In this document: positions 8,761 to 17,523 of the stretch, one piece after another
Layout: each line of letters starts with the position of its first letter
Numbering within the stretch: the stretch's first letter is position 1
Assembly: GCF_023546765.1 (NCBI RefSeq)
Contig: NZ_CP097484.1
Span: 6,010,001-6,074,000, forward strand
From: Methylobacterium tardum
Lineage (GTDB): Bacteria; Pseudomonadota; Alphaproteobacteria; Rhizobiales; Beijerinckiaceae
DNA: 64,000 nt
Direction: 5' to 3'
The notes under the pieces: generated by a model
Databases searched by the model: none
Told to the model about the DNA's origin: nothing
Seen by the model: the letters and a program-made list of their open reading frames with translations, nothing else
Position numbers and translations under genes: made by a program

Positions 8761-10232
8761 TCAGGTACCGCAGAACGTCCGGTAGCCGACGCCGCCCCCG
8801 CGGGTGCCTCTGCGTAGGCAGCGTTCTCCGGCTGCTCAGCGTAGGGCCGGGACAGCACGGTCAGAAGCGTCTCGAAGGGGGCGAAGTCGCTCCGCTCCAC
8901 AGCAGCTTCGATCATCGCCTCCACGCGGTGGTTGCGCGGGATGAAGGCCGGGTTGACCGCCCGCATCGCCGCGGCGGTCGCGGCGGGGTCGCGGCCCTCC
9001 AGGGCCAGCCGCGCGCGCCAGCGGGAAGCCCAGTCATCGAAGACCGTGGGATCGGCGAACAGGTCGCGCACCGCCACGGCCTCCGGCCGCTCTGCCGCGG
9101 CGCACAGGTTCCGGAACGTCAGCGTGAAGTCGGCTTGGTTCTCGGCCATGCGCTTGAGGAGGTCGCCGGCCAGCGCAGGGTCGCCCTCGCGTGTCTCGCC
9201 CAGACCGAGCTTCCGGCCGAGTCCGCCGTGATAGGCGGCCTCAAAGCGCGCCGCGTAGCCGGCGAGCGCCGCTTCCGCCTCGGCGACCGCAGCGCTCTCG
9301 TCGTCGGCGAGCAGCGGCAGCAGGGTCTCGGCCAGCCGCGTCAGGTTCCAGAGGGCGATGCGCGGCTGCTCGCCGTAGGCGTAGCGCCCGTTCCGATCGA
9401 TGGAGCTGTAGACCGTTCGGGGATCATAGGCATCGAGGAAGGCACAGGGGCCGTAATCGATCGTCTCGCCGGCGACCGACATGTTGTCGGTGTTCATCAC
9501 GCCGTGGACGAAGCCCACGAGCAGCCAGCGCGCCACCAGCTCGGCCTGCCGGGCGATGACCGCTTCCAGCAACGCCCGGTAAGGGTTCGCCGCCTGCGCG
9601 GCCTCCGGATAGTGCCGGTCGGCGACATGGTCGGCAAGCGCCCGCACGCCCTCGACATCGCCCCGCGCCGCGAAGAACTGGAAGGTGCCGACCCGGATGT
9701 GGCTGGCAGCCACGCGGGTGAGGACCGCGCCGGGCAGCAGGGTCTCGCGCACCACGGGTTCACCCGTCGCGACGGCGGCGAGCGCGCGCGTCGTCGGGAT
9801 GCCGAGCGCCGCCATCGCCTCGCTGACAAGGTATTCGCGCAGCACCGGACCGAGCGCCGCGCGCCCGTCGCCGCGCCGGGAGAACGGCGTCGGGCCCGAG
9901 CCCTTGAGCTGGATGTCGCGGCGGTGTCCCATCCGGTCGATCACCTCGCCGAGCAGGATCGCGCGGCCGTCGCCGAGCTGCGGCACGAAGTTGCCGAACT
10001 GGTGCCCGGCATAGGCGGCCGCGATCGGATCGGCGCCGTCCGGCACACCGTTCCCGGCAAGCGCCGCCACGCCCTCGGGGCCCGACAGCCAGTCCGGGTC
10101 GAGGCCGAGCGCCTCGGCCAGCGCCCGGTTCAGCCGGATCAGGCGGGGTGCCGCCACGGGCGTCGGCGCACGGCGGGCGTAGAAGCGCTCCGGTAGGCGG
10201 ACGTAGCTGTTGTCGAAGGGAAGGGCTGTCAT
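8761..10232 (-). CDS. selO: SelO/YdiU protein adenylyltransferase, frameshifted near its C-terminus
   Basis: Pseudokinase-fold AMPylase that transfers AMP to protein Ser/Thr/Tyr and is linked to redox stress in characterised members. About 490 residues, with family motifs [29 protein letters not shown] and the metal-binding IDYGPC. After ...[12 protein letters not shown] the annotated frame runs into an unrelated tail and stops at 8709. The neighbouring frame gives GYRTFCGT and a stop at 8761-8763, the typical SelO C-terminus with its conserved Cys. One base is missing at the C5 run 8795-8799 (G5 on the coding strand). I give the coordinates of the restored gene. It is probably a consensus error; otherwise the Cys is lost. 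Confidence 0.9.
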
Positions 10233-10292
10233 CGTCAGGATCTATGGAAGGGGTGGCGGGCGGGCAAGCGGAGCCGCGCGGTGGGTGCGGGG

Positions 10293-11222
10293 TCAGACGG
10301 CGCAGCGGATCCCGGTGAGCGCCTCGGACACCGACCAGAGCCGCTCCGCCGTGCCTTTGTCCCGGGCGTGCGCGGCGATGTCGGCGCGGGTCGGATGGCC
10401 CTTCAGCTCCCAGATCCCATCCGGCCCGTAATAGGCGCCGCCTTCCGCCTCGGGCGCCGTGGCGGCGAAGAGCAGCGGCAGCGCTCCCTGTGCGGCGGAC
10501 TGGCCGATCACCGAGAAGATCGCGTGCCCGGCGAGCCGCTGGACCGGCCCGGCCCGGTCACCGCGCCGGAAGACATCCGTGCGGGCCGCGCCGGGATGGG
10601 CCGGGACGGACCGGATCGGCGAGCCGGCCGCCTTCAGCCGCCGGTCGAGCTCGAGGCCGAACATCAGCATCGCGAGCTTCGACTGCCGATAGGCGCGCTG
10701 CGGGCCGTACGAGCGGGCAAGCTGGAGATCGTCGAAATGGATCCGCCCGGGCCTGTGGGCGAGGCTCGCGACCTCGACGATCCGCGAAGCCGCATCCTGT
10801 CGGACGAACGGCAAGAGCAGGCCGGTCAGGGCGAAATGGCCGAGATAGTTCGTGCCCAGCTGGCGCTCGAACCCGTCCTCGGTCGCCTCGCGGTTCGGCA
10901 CGGTGGCGATGCCGGCGTTGAGCAACAGGATGTCGATCGGTCGGCCCTCGGATTGCCACCGCTCGCCGAAGGCCCGGACGGAGGCGAGGCGCGCCGTGTC
11001 GAGGGGCTGAAATGCGAGCCGGGCGCCCGGGTGCCGTCGCCGGATCGATGCCATCGCGCGCTCGGACTTCGCCGCGTCCCGGGCCGCGAGGATGATTTCG
11101 GCGCCGGCACCCGCCAGTGCGAGCGCCGCCTCGTAGCCGATCCCGCTGGTGGCGCCGGTGACAACCGCGCACCGGCCGGCCTGGCTCGGCATGGAGCGGG
11201 TCGTCCATCGGGTCTGGGGCAT
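10293..11222 (-). CDS. Short-chain dehydrogenase/reductase
   Basis: 309-residue classical SDR oxidoreductase of the retinol-dehydrogenase-like subgroup. It has the nucleotide-binding TGATSGIG near residue 26, LLNAG, and the catalytic YRQSK preceded by the VASLAH serine. The substrate is unknown. I start at the ATG at 11220-11222 because GCGAGGGACC precedes it; the longer frame to 11291 adds a basic leader without support. It lies 60 bases downstream of selO's start on the same strand, and the PAP2-like gene lies just upstream. Confidence 0.85.
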   Translation of the reverse strand: MPQTRWTTRSMPSQAGRCAVVTGATSGIGYEAALALAGAGAEIILAARDAAKSERAMASIRRRHPGARLAFQPLDTARLASVRAFGERWQSEGRPIDILLLNAGIATVPNREATEDGFERQLGTNYLGHFALTGLLLPFVRQDAASRIVEVASLAHRPGRIHFDDLQLARSYGPQRAYRQSKLAMLMFGLELDRRLKAAGSPIRSVPAHPGAARTDVFRRGDRAGPVQRLAGHAIFSVIGQSAAQGALPLLFAATAPEAEGGAYYGPDGIWELKGHPTRADIAAHARDKGTAERLWSVSEALTGIRCAV

Positions 11223-11294
11223 GGTCCCTCGCTTCTCCGCTGTCCGGCTAATCTCCCGGATACGCGCTGGTTCGCGGTCCCGCTGCCGCATCCC

Positions 11295-12341
11295 TCAAGC
11301 GTCGGCCGCACCGATCGCGCCGGCGGTGGGCGGTGGACATTCCAGTGCGGTGACCGGCTCGCGGCGCCGGCCCCTGGACCGACATGCGAGGGCCGCCCCC
11401 GCGAGCAGCGCCCCGGCCAGCACGTCCGGCAGGTAATGGCCGCCTGCGCCGATCGTCGCGATGATCACGGCGGCGTTGAGCAGGATCGCGAGGGGCCCGA
11501 GCACCGGGACCGGGGCCAGCGCCCAAGCGGTCAGGATCGCCAGGCAGACGTGGAAGGACGGGAATGTCGCGAGGCCCCGCAGGTCGCCGAGCGCGAGCGT
11601 GTCCAGCGTGCCGGTCCGCAGCCGCGCCACCGGCTCCAGGTGCCAGAGCGCCCCGACCGTCTCCAAGTGCTCCGCCGGAACGATCCGCGGCGCGTAGTAC
11701 GCGTAGGGCCCCAGCGCCGGCAGCAGCGCGGCGACGACGATCACGCACAGGAGCGTCACGGAAAACAGCCGAATGTAGGTCCACAGCCGCCCGAGCCGGC
11801 GGGCGGCGCTCAGCGCGATCACCACGAGACCGACCTGCGGTCCGCTGGAATGGTACGCGAGCGCCAGCCACCACGACAGGGTCGGATGCCGGGCCAGGAA
11901 GGCCACGTAGCCGGTCCAGTCGAAGCCCAGGCCGGCCTCGAACCGGGCCAGCGTGCCGTCGGCGAAGGGCAGCGCGAGCCCCGCGGCGAGGAAGTGCAGG
12001 ACCGCCACCGGGACCGTGAAGGCGATCAGGAACGCGCTCCCCAGGGCCATTCCCCGTAAGGGCGGGTCCGACTTCAGCGTGCTCAGGCCGGCGGCCGCGA
12101 TCAGGAGGACCGCGACGGCCGCCGCCGCGAGCGCGAAGCCCACCGGTTCGGCATCGATCCGGGCGATCCGCATCCACACGGCATCGATCCCGACGATCGC
12201 GAGGGCGAGTGCCCAGAGGCGGGAATCGGGGGCGGCGATCCCGGACGTGTGCCGGTGCAGGCGCCGGAGCCAGGGACAGGTGCGGGCTCGATCGGGCGCG
12301 GCGGGTTCGCGATGGTCTTGAACGACCCCGTCTTGACGCAT
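11295..12341 (-). CDS. PAP2-superfamily-like integral membrane protein
   Basis: 348-residue protein with about six or more hydrophobic segments. It has a degenerate type-2 phosphatidic acid phosphatase signature: ATFPSFHVCLA (histidine motif) and GGHYLPDVLAG (second histidine/Asp motif). The first basic KxxxxxxRP motif is not obvious, so this may be an inositolphosphotransferase-like (AUR1/PAP2_3) member. Acts on lipid phosphates in the inner membrane, by family. The start is uncertain; I use the ATG at 12339-12341. The frame extends to 12443 with a polar leader. Confidence 0.7.
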   Translation of the reverse strand: MRQDGVVQDHREPAAPDRARTCPWLRRLHRHTSGIAAPDSRLWALALAIVGIDAVWMRIARIDAEPVGFALAAAAVAVLLIAAAGLSTLKSDPPLRGMALGSAFLIAFTVPVAVLHFLAAGLALPFADGTLARFEAGLGFDWTGYVAFLARHPTLSWWLALAYHSSGPQVGLVVIALSAARRLGRLWTYIRLFSVTLLCVIVVAALLPALGPYAYYAPRIVPAEHLETVGALWHLEPVARLRTGTLDTLALGDLRGLATFPSFHVCLAILTAWALAPVPVLGPLAILLNAAVIIATIGAGGHYLPDVLAGALLAGAALACRSRGRRREPVTALECPPPTAGAIGAADA

Positions 12342-12456
12342 GATCCGGTCCAGCTCGCCCGCCACAGCCGATGCTTGGCCGCGACAGGGAGACTCCCGAA
12401 GGCCGCATTGGTTCGCGCGCGGACGCTTCGAGTCCGTCCGCACTGCGTCGCGCGGT

Positions 12457-12717
12457 CTAGCGGCCCGAGGCCGGCGCCTCTCCGCTCGTCGGCGGCTTGC
12501 CGGTGCCGACAGCGCCTTCGGTGGGCGGCACCGCGGAGGGATGGGTCACGGCCTCCGTGGCGGTCTTGCCCGGTTCCTGCGTGTCGGCGGCCGGCTTGCC
12601 GGCGGTCTCGGCCGGCGGCGCCTGCCCGGGGCTGGCCCTGTCCTGCGCCGCGACCGTTGCCGGGACGCCGATGACGGTCGCGGCGGCGAGAAGAAGGGCG
12701 GGGATCGATCGGTTCAA
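12457..12717 (-). CDS. Small exported Pro/Ala/Thr-rich protein with TTG start
   Basis: 86 residues: a signal peptide (NRSIPALLLAAATVIG, cleavage near VAAQ) followed by a low-complexity Pro/Gly/Ala/Thr tail. The start is a TTG at 12715-12717 with AGGGAG placed six bases before it. A much longer frame on this strand has no start signal of its own. Function unknown; it resembles other exported tails in this region (17524-17787). Confidence 0.6.
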   Translation of the reverse strand: MNRSIPALLLAAATVIGVPATVAAQDRASPGQAPPAETAGKPAADTQEPGKTATEAVTHPSAVPPTEGAVGTGKPPTSGEAPASGR

Positions 12718-12855
12718 GCGCGGCTCCCTGGCGTTCAAGCGGGGCAACGGCTGCCCGCCCGCCTCGTTCCGGGCATGGGAACACCATCCCGGTCCCGCGG
12801 TTCGCCGGGCATCCGCCGCAACCGCCGGCGGGTGTGACGAACCCGAGAGGCATCG

Positions 12856-13074
12856 ATGGCAGGCAGCAAGACCCACGACCTCGAGATCCGGACGATCGAG
12901 CACAAGGAGGGGCCGAACGTGCCGGCGGGCGGCGGTGCCAGGATCCGCAACAGCCCGCCGCGCGCGCCGCGCAGCCAGTCCCAGCAGGAGAGCCGGGATC
13001 ATCACAAGCACAACAACGCCGGTCAGGACGGCCACGGGCCGCAGAAGCACAGCCCGGCCGAGGAGAAGCACTGA
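12856..13074 (+). CDS. Small hydrophilic His/Gln/Lys-rich protein (72 aa)
   Basis: Highly charged, disordered-looking protein with no membrane segment (HHKHNN, GPQKHSP). CGAGAGG lies about six bases before the ATG. It does not match a family I know. It is convergent with mucR and ends seven bases before the hairpin at 13081. It might be a DNA- or RNA-associated or stress-induced hydrophilin; that is speculation. Confidence 0.6.
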   Translation: MAGSKTHDLEIRTIEHKEGPNVPAGGGARIRNSPPRAPRSQSQQESRDHHKHNNAGQDGHGPQKHSPAEEKH

Positions 13075-13080
13075 CCGGCG

Positions 13081-13120
13081 GCGTTCCGGCCTCGACTCGC
13101 GAGAGGCCGGGCCGGAACGC
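13081..13120. terminator. Hairpin between convergent genes, next to mucR stop
   Basis: GCGTTCCGGC (13081-13090) pairs exactly with GCCGGAACGC (13111-13120). The 20-base middle contains further complementarity (CCTC/GAGG, TCGCGA). It fills the gap between the stop at 13074 and the mucR stop at 13121-13123. No clear U-run follows on either strand. Confidence 0.5.
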
Positions 13121-13660
13121 TCACGCCTCGGCGTCGGCCTTTCTGGACTTCCGGCCCTTAGCGGTCTTCGTTCCCCGACCGGCCGACTCCGAAGCCGCCG
13201 GGGCGGTTTCGGACACCTCGGCGCGCTTCGCGGCCGGAGCCCGGCGCTTGTGGCCGAGGCCGGCATTGCGGGCGAACTCGGCGCGCATCGCCGAGTAGGC
13301 CGACGCCGTGGTCGGATAGTCCGGCGGAAGGCCGTAACGCTGCCGATACTGCTCGATGGTCATGCCGTTGCCGGTCAGGTGACGCTTGAGCGTCTTGTAG
13401 GGCTTGCCGTCGATGAAGCTGATCAGCGCGTCCGGCGTGATCGACTTCTTGATCTGAGCGGGCGTCGCCTTCTTGAACTCCGGCTCAGCCGGAGCGGAGG
13501 TCTGGCCGAGACCGGTCAGAGCAGCATGAACGCCGGACAGAAGCGTCGGCAGATCAGGGACCGGAACGGAGTTGTTGGCCACGTAAGCCGAAACGATGTC
13601 GGCGGTCAGTTCGGCGAAATCGATCTGGTCTTGGTTCGGGACTGAAGTGCTGTCGTCCAT
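13121..13660 (-). CDS. mucR: MucR/Ros-family transcriptional regulator
   Basis: 179-residue DNA-binding regulator. The N-terminal ~70 residues are the MucR oligomerisation part, followed by the Ros/MucR core (KTLKRHL...MTIEQYRQRYGLPPDYP) and a Lys/Arg/Ala-rich tail. MucR proteins are global, H-NS-like repressors of exopolysaccharide, motility and cell-cycle genes in rhizobia and Brucella. The usual zinc ligands are altered: the CLEDG cysteine is replaced (SFIDG) and the second histidine position reads TGN, leaving only the His in KRHL. The long AT-richer upstream region is typical of autoregulated mucR genes. Confidence 0.9.
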   Translation of the reverse strand: MDDSTSVPNQDQIDFAELTADIVSAYVANNSVPVPDLPTLLSGVHAALTGLGQTSAPAEPEFKKATPAQIKKSITPDALISFIDGKPYKTLKRHLTGNGMTIEQYRQRYGLPPDYPTTASAYSAMRAEFARNAGLGHKRRAPAAKRAEVSETAPAASESAGRGTKTAKGRKSRKADAEA

Positions 13661-14013
13661 TAGCGCCTCTCACGCGGGAGTGAGCCATGAACGTGGAGTC
13701 TCTTCTCCGCAGTCAAGTGCTTATCTGCAAGAAGAGAACCGATAATCGCCGTTATCTACCGTATCTGCGGCCCAATACCAACATAGATCAGTGGACCTGC
13801 TGCTTACAGATAAAATGAGTTACAAAGTGCTCGGGGCGTGGGTTCTCCTGGTCCAGCGTGTCCGGTCGGACGAAGCGAACGGCGCGCGGACATTTACGGC
13901 GCGTTAACTCTGCCGTGATCTGTCGGGACGCCGCTCCGGCTTTGGGGACAGAAGCCGAACGGCAGGCGGGTCGAGCTCTGTCCCTCAGGCTCGACCCGCG
14001 CCTTCGTCAGCGC
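13661..14013. promoter_or_regulatory. AT-richer upstream region of mucR with small inverted repeat
   Basis: About 350 bases without a gene. From roughly 13690 to 13840 the sequence is much richer in A/T and TA steps than the window average. It contains GATAA-TCGCCG-TTATC (13741-13756). MucR proteins are known to bind AT-rich DNA with TpA steps and to repress their own genes, so this is a plausible autoregulatory region. No -35/-10 pair is certain. Confidence 0.4.
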
Positions 14014-14316
14014 TTAGGCGCTGGCGGCGTCTCCGAGCGGCGTGGCGATGGCGCCCCGCTTGCCGGACGGAACGACAGCCTGAAGAACCCGCGCCGGACC
14101 GGCCCCGTATTCTGCCCGGTAGGTCCGCTCCAGCGTCATCAGCGTCCGCATGGGTGCCTCCGCCAAGTCGAGCAGGCGCGCGTCTCGCCAGCGAAGCTTG
14201 GTCAGTCCGCCGCGCCCGAACCAGCGCGGCCGCTCTTCCTCGGCGAGCAGGACCAGCTTGCCCGTCCACGTCTTGCGAAACCAGAATCGTCCCGTGAGTT
14301 TGGCCGCGCCGAACAT
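14014..14316 (-). CDS. Hypothetical protein (100 aa)
   Basis: Short basic, Trp/Arg-containing protein starting MFGAAKLTGRFWFRKTW. It has no signal peptide or clear membrane segment. The start is supported by GCGAGGTG six bases before the ATG at 14314-14316. The frame extends to 14430, but the extra residues look non-coding. I do not recognise the family. Confidence 0.6.
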   Translation of the reverse strand: MFGAAKLTGRFWFRKTWTGKLVLLAEEERPRWFGRGGLTKLRWRDARLLDLAEAPMRTLMTLERTYRAEYGAGPARVLQAVVPSGKRGAIATPLGDAASA

Positions 14317-14422
14317 GCCGCACCTCGCGTGTGACCCCCGCGGGAGCAACGCTCGGAAAGCTCGGCAGTTTCCGGGCCCGGCCGCGTGCCGGCCACCTGA
14401 ACGGGCCGGCGCCGGACCGGAT

Positions 14423-14803
14423 TCATCCACCCGCCCGAGCGTTCAGGCGTCGGCTCGCCAGACTTGCGAGCGCGAGACCCGCGACCGCACCCGCCAGCGC
14501 GGCACCGGCCTTCACCAGGAAATCGTCGAACCGGCCATGGCGCGTGCCGGTCAGGGTCTGCGCCGCCTCTAGGCCACCGGCCAGGAGAATGCTGCCGATC
14601 AGGATCCGCCGCCAGTGCTTCGGATAGCTCACCATCATGAGCAGCCCAGTCAGCGCATAGGCTGCAGCCCGCTCGACGCTGGGATTGGCCGTCACCACCG
14701 GCCGGAGTCCGAGCGGCACGAGGGTGACGGCGACGATGAGGACGACCAGAATCCAGGTCGCGGTGCGCACCAGGCCCAATCGCTGCATGTCCGATCTCGG
14801 CAT
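14423..14803 (-). CDS. VanZ-like small membrane protein
   Basis: 126-residue protein with about four hydrophobic segments. The VanZ-type motif region LEAAQTLTGTRHGRFDD, with the Gln and Asp typical of the family, lies before the last span. VanZ proteins lower teicoplanin binding in enterococci; in proteobacteria the role is unknown. The start at 14803 has an ACGGAG box six bases upstream. Confidence 0.75.
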   Translation of the reverse strand: MPRSDMQRLGLVRTATWILVVLIVAVTLVPLGLRPVVTANPSVERAAAYALTGLLMMVSYPKHWRRILIGSILLAGGLEAAQTLTGTRHGRFDDFLVKAGAALAGAVAGLALASLASRRLNARAGG

Positions 14804-14899
14804 CGAAGCTCCGTAACATTGCACTGACAGCGCGAGCCTACAGTGATCGTCGACCGTGGCTTGTAGCATACTGGCTGCCGAGGACCGGAAGACCGCATC

Positions 14900-15658
14900 A
14901 TGCGCCGGCTGCTGATCGTCGCCACCCTGCTCGCCGTCACGTCGGTATCGGCTGCCCGCGCGGCCAACCCGGTGCGGGACGTGCTGTGGGTCGCGCTTCA
15001 AGGATGCGTGCTCGCCAAGAAGGCGGCCGGCCGGAGCTTCCCGTGCCTGTCCGTCGATCTCGGGGACGGCGAGCGCCCGGGGACGGCGGTGCTGCGCGCG
15101 CCGGGCCAGCCGACCCATACGGTCGTGATGCCGACCGACAACGTGTCGGGCATCGAGGCGCCCGTGCTCCAGGGGCCCCGCGGTGCGGCCTACTGGCGGG
15201 CGGCGCTCGCAGCCCGGCACGCCGTGTCGGACGCGCTGCAGGGCCGGCTGCCCATTGCGGCGGTCGGCCTTGAGGTGAACTCGGTGGGCGGCCGCAGCCA
15301 GGACCAGCTGCATATCCACCTCGACTGCATGCGCCGGAGCGTCATGGCCGCCCTGAAGGCGCATGGACCCGCGGTCGGCGAGACCTGGGCGCCGTTTCCC
15401 ATCCCGTTCGGAAAGACGCGCTACCTCGCCCTCCGGGTTCCGGCCGATCGGGTGGAGGGCTTCAATCCGTTCGCGGCGCTCGCCCGCGTGCCGGGCTGGC
15501 AGGGAAAGCTGCATGACGTCAGCTTCGCGGTCGTCGCGGCCGACCCCGAGAACCCGCAAGCCGGTATGATCGCCCTGGCCTACAGGATGCCGGAGGCCAG
15601 TGCCGAGGATCTCATGGATCACAGCTGCCGGGCGGCCCGATCGCACCGGGCCGAATGA
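14900..15658 (+). CDS. cdh: CDP-diacylglycerol diphosphatase
   Basis: 252-residue exported or membrane-anchored hydrolase of the Cdh family, which converts CDP-diacylglycerol plus water to CMP and phosphatidate. It has an N-terminal signal peptide (RRLLIVATLLAVTSVSAARA). The core motif NSVGGRSQDQLHIHLDC carries the HIT-like HxH catalytic pair, and AFRLPxxxN-like residues are replaced by MPTDNVSGIEAP. E. coli Cdh is 251 residues. It is divergent from the VanZ-like gene, with a promoter region of about 95 bases between them. Confidence 0.85.
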   Translation: MRRLLIVATLLAVTSVSAARAANPVRDVLWVALQGCVLAKKAAGRSFPCLSVDLGDGERPGTAVLRAPGQPTHTVVMPTDNVSGIEAPVLQGPRGAAYWRAALAARHAVSDALQGRLPIAAVGLEVNSVGGRSQDQLHIHLDCMRRSVMAALKAHGPAVGETWAPFPIPFGKTRYLALRVPADRVEGFNPFAALARVPGWQGKLHDVSFAVVAADPENPQAGMIALAYRMPEASAEDLMDHSCRAARSHRAE

Positions 15659-15737
15659 GCCGTCGGCGCGCCGAGCAGGCTGTACTGTTGCCGATACGTT
15701 CTATCCGGCCGATGCCGCGATGGGGCATAGGAGGGGC

Positions 15738-16073
15738 ATGCGCATGCCGGTGCTCAGCCTGTCCGCGATGCTCCTCCTGGCCGCCCCTCCGGCGGTCGCG
15801 ACACCGGCGGCCAATCCGGCCGATCCGCGGGCGCTGGAGCAGGCCTGGCACCGCTGCCTGCGCGAGGCTTACGCCCACCAGCCGTCAGGGCAGGGCCGTG
15901 CCGGCGACGAGCGCAACGCCCTCGGCGAGTGCAAGCCCCGCGAGGACGCGCTGGTCGCGGCCCTTATGTCGGGGCGTGGCGTCGAGGACGGCCGCAGCGG
16001 AACGGTCTGGGCGCGCACCTGGGCGGCCTTCGTAGAGCCGCTGACAGCCTGGTTCGGTGCGCTGCGGCGCTGA
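15738..16073 (+). CDS. Small exported protein (111 aa)
   Basis: The signal peptide (MRMPVLSLSAMLLLAAPPAVA) precedes a polar mature part with two Cys (WHRCLREAY, LGECKPRED). They could form a disulfide. A strong AGGAGGGG box precedes the ATG at 15738-15740. Function unknown. It may be co-transcribed with cdh, 79 bases upstream. Confidence 0.65.
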   Translation: MRMPVLSLSAMLLLAAPPAVATPAANPADPRALEQAWHRCLREAYAHQPSGQGRAGDERNALGECKPREDALVAALMSGRGVEDGRSGTVWARTWAAFVEPLTAWFGALRR

Positions 16074-16103
16074 CCACCGCGGCGTTCCGGTCCGGCCTGC
16101 CGA

Positions 16104-16337
16104 TCACGACGTCGACCACTCGCGCTTCACCTCGTCGGCCGGCCGGTCCAGGTGAACCTTGCCGTCCGTGACCGACTGCACGAAGTCGAGGGGGATATAG
16201 TGGTGCAGGCCGCCCGCCGCGGCATCGCGCTTCGTCAGCTTGATCTCGCCTTTGTCGACATGGTCGACCGTCCCGACATGAACCCCATCAGAGCCGACCA
16301 CCTCGGCATGTTCTTGGATCTGCGCAGCATCGGCCAT
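16104..16337 (-). CDS. DUF2171-type small protein
   Basis: 77-residue soluble protein resembling DUF2171/PRC-barrel-like proteins: HAEVVGSDGVHVGTVD followed by IKLTKRD and HHYIPLDFV. This is a small beta-barrel module whose family role is unknown. The start at 16337 is supported by a GGGAGGATC box. It is convergent with the preceding exported protein gene. Confidence 0.8.
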   Translation of the reverse strand: MADAAQIQEHAEVVGSDGVHVGTVDHVDKGEIKLTKRDAAAGGLHHYIPLDFVQSVTDGKVHLDRPADEVKREWSTS

Positions 16338-16588
16338 CAGGATCCTCCCGGTTTCTCCAAGACAATCGAGCCGGTCCGGACCCGTTCCGAGCGGAGCAGG
16401 CGCCGCGACGATCTTCGCGGCGACGCCGACTGTCCTGCCGGCCCGGGTCGCACCGTGGAGGCTGCGATCTAGACGGGCGCGCGTGGGCAGGAACAACGAC
16501 CGTCGTCACCGCGACCGCGCTTGCGGCGCCTCAGGCCGATGGAAAGACCACGATATGTCTGGAGGCGATCAGACGGACGGGTGTCCGG

Positions 16589-16756
16589 TCAGGCGCCACC
16601 GATGCCGGTGGTCACCTTGCCCGTGCCCTGGCACTCGGTACAGGTCTTGTCGGCGACCTTGCCGGTGCCACCGCAGGCGCGGCACAGATTCTCGCCGGTT
16701 CCGGACGTGCCGGGAGGAGCTTCGTCGCCCGGTTTGGCAGGGTCGGTATCGCCCAT
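16589..16756 (-). CDS. Mini DnaJ-type zinc-ribbon protein (55 aa)
   Basis: A very short protein with a Pro/Gly-rich N-terminus and two CxxCxGxG units, CRACGGTG and CTECQGTG, separated by eight residues. This is the pattern of one DnaJ zinc-binding module. It has no J-domain. It may act in thiol, zinc or chaperone-related functions; that is inference. The start at 16756 has GGGAGAGG upstream. The frame to 16798 adds 14 codons without a ribosome-binding site. Confidence 0.75.
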   Translation of the reverse strand: MGDTDPAKPGDEAPPGTSGTGENLCRACGGTGKVADKTCTECQGTGKVTTGIGGA

Positions 16757-16926
16757 CGTCCTCTCCCTTCTGAGATGTTGTTCCTCGACAGGATTCAACC
16801 AGAGCGGGAGGATGCTGTTCCTGTTCGCGTCTTCGGCTAGGCCATCGCCTGGAGGAAGCCGATCTCCGCGGCGTCACACCGCGCCGGACACGCCGAACCG
16901 CGGCGTCGGCGGATCGTTGGGCGATC

Positions 16927-17172
16927 ATGACCGACCCGACCCACACGCCGCACCTGGACCCCGTCGCCGAAGCGCGACGCCGCGAGATGGCCACCGAGCA
17001 TCTGCTGTTCGGGACAATCCGCTTCCTGGCTCAGCGCCATCCGGAATTGCTGGACGAACTCGAGGGCAGCCTCGACCACCTTTGGGACAAGGTCGAGGGC
17101 GAGGCGCGGGATGATGCGGCCGTGCGCAAGATCGCCAGCCGCATCGTAAAGAGCTTACGGGCCGAGCGGTGA
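16927..17172 (+). CDS. Hypothetical acidic helical protein (81 aa)
   Basis: Charged, mostly helical protein (HPELLDELEGSLDHLWDKVEGEARDD is visible as its amphipathic core, residues about 44-70). It has no signal peptide or membrane span. No strong ribosome-binding site precedes the ATG. Family not recognised; residue pattern and codon use look genuine. Confidence 0.6.
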   Translation: MTDPTHTPHLDPVAEARRREMATEHLLFGTIRFLAQRHPELLDELEGSLDHLWDKVEGEARDDAAVRKIASRIVKSLRAER

Positions 17173-17189
17173 GCCGGCCCGGTCCAGCG

Positions 17190-17396
17190 TCAGCGCTGGC
17201 CGCCGTCGTTCAACCGGATGGTCGGGATCATCTCGACAGCCTTCGCGGTCACACGTTCGAAGACCTCACCGGTCAGGCCACGTTCCGTCGCCAATTTCCT
17301 GATGCGCTCCGCGTGCTGTGACAGTGTAAGGCCATAATAGGTCTTGTCTGTCGCCTGCTCGACAGCCTCGTTCGCCACGCCGTAACTCCTGTTCAT
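17190..17396 (-). CDS. Hypothetical small protein (68 aa)
   Basis: Hydrophilic alpha-helical protein starting MNRSYGVANEAVEQ; it could be a small regulatory or structural protein. The start is uncertain: the ATG at 17394-17396 and the ATG at 17469-17471 (93 residues) both lack a good ribosome-binding site. Tail to tail with the upstream plus-strand gene. Confidence 0.45.
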   Translation of the reverse strand: MNRSYGVANEAVEQATDKTYYGLTLSQHAERIRKLATERGLTGEVFERVTAKAVEMIPTIRLNDGGQR

Positions 17397-17523
17397 GGTG
17401 AGTGGGGCCACTGATTTGGTCGAAGGCGCGCGCGCCTTCAAGACCTGAGCGATGCTTCGCGACGCGGTCATGAACAGCCGTCGGGCCGGTGCCGCGTCCG
17501 GTCGCCGGCCCGACGGATCGACC

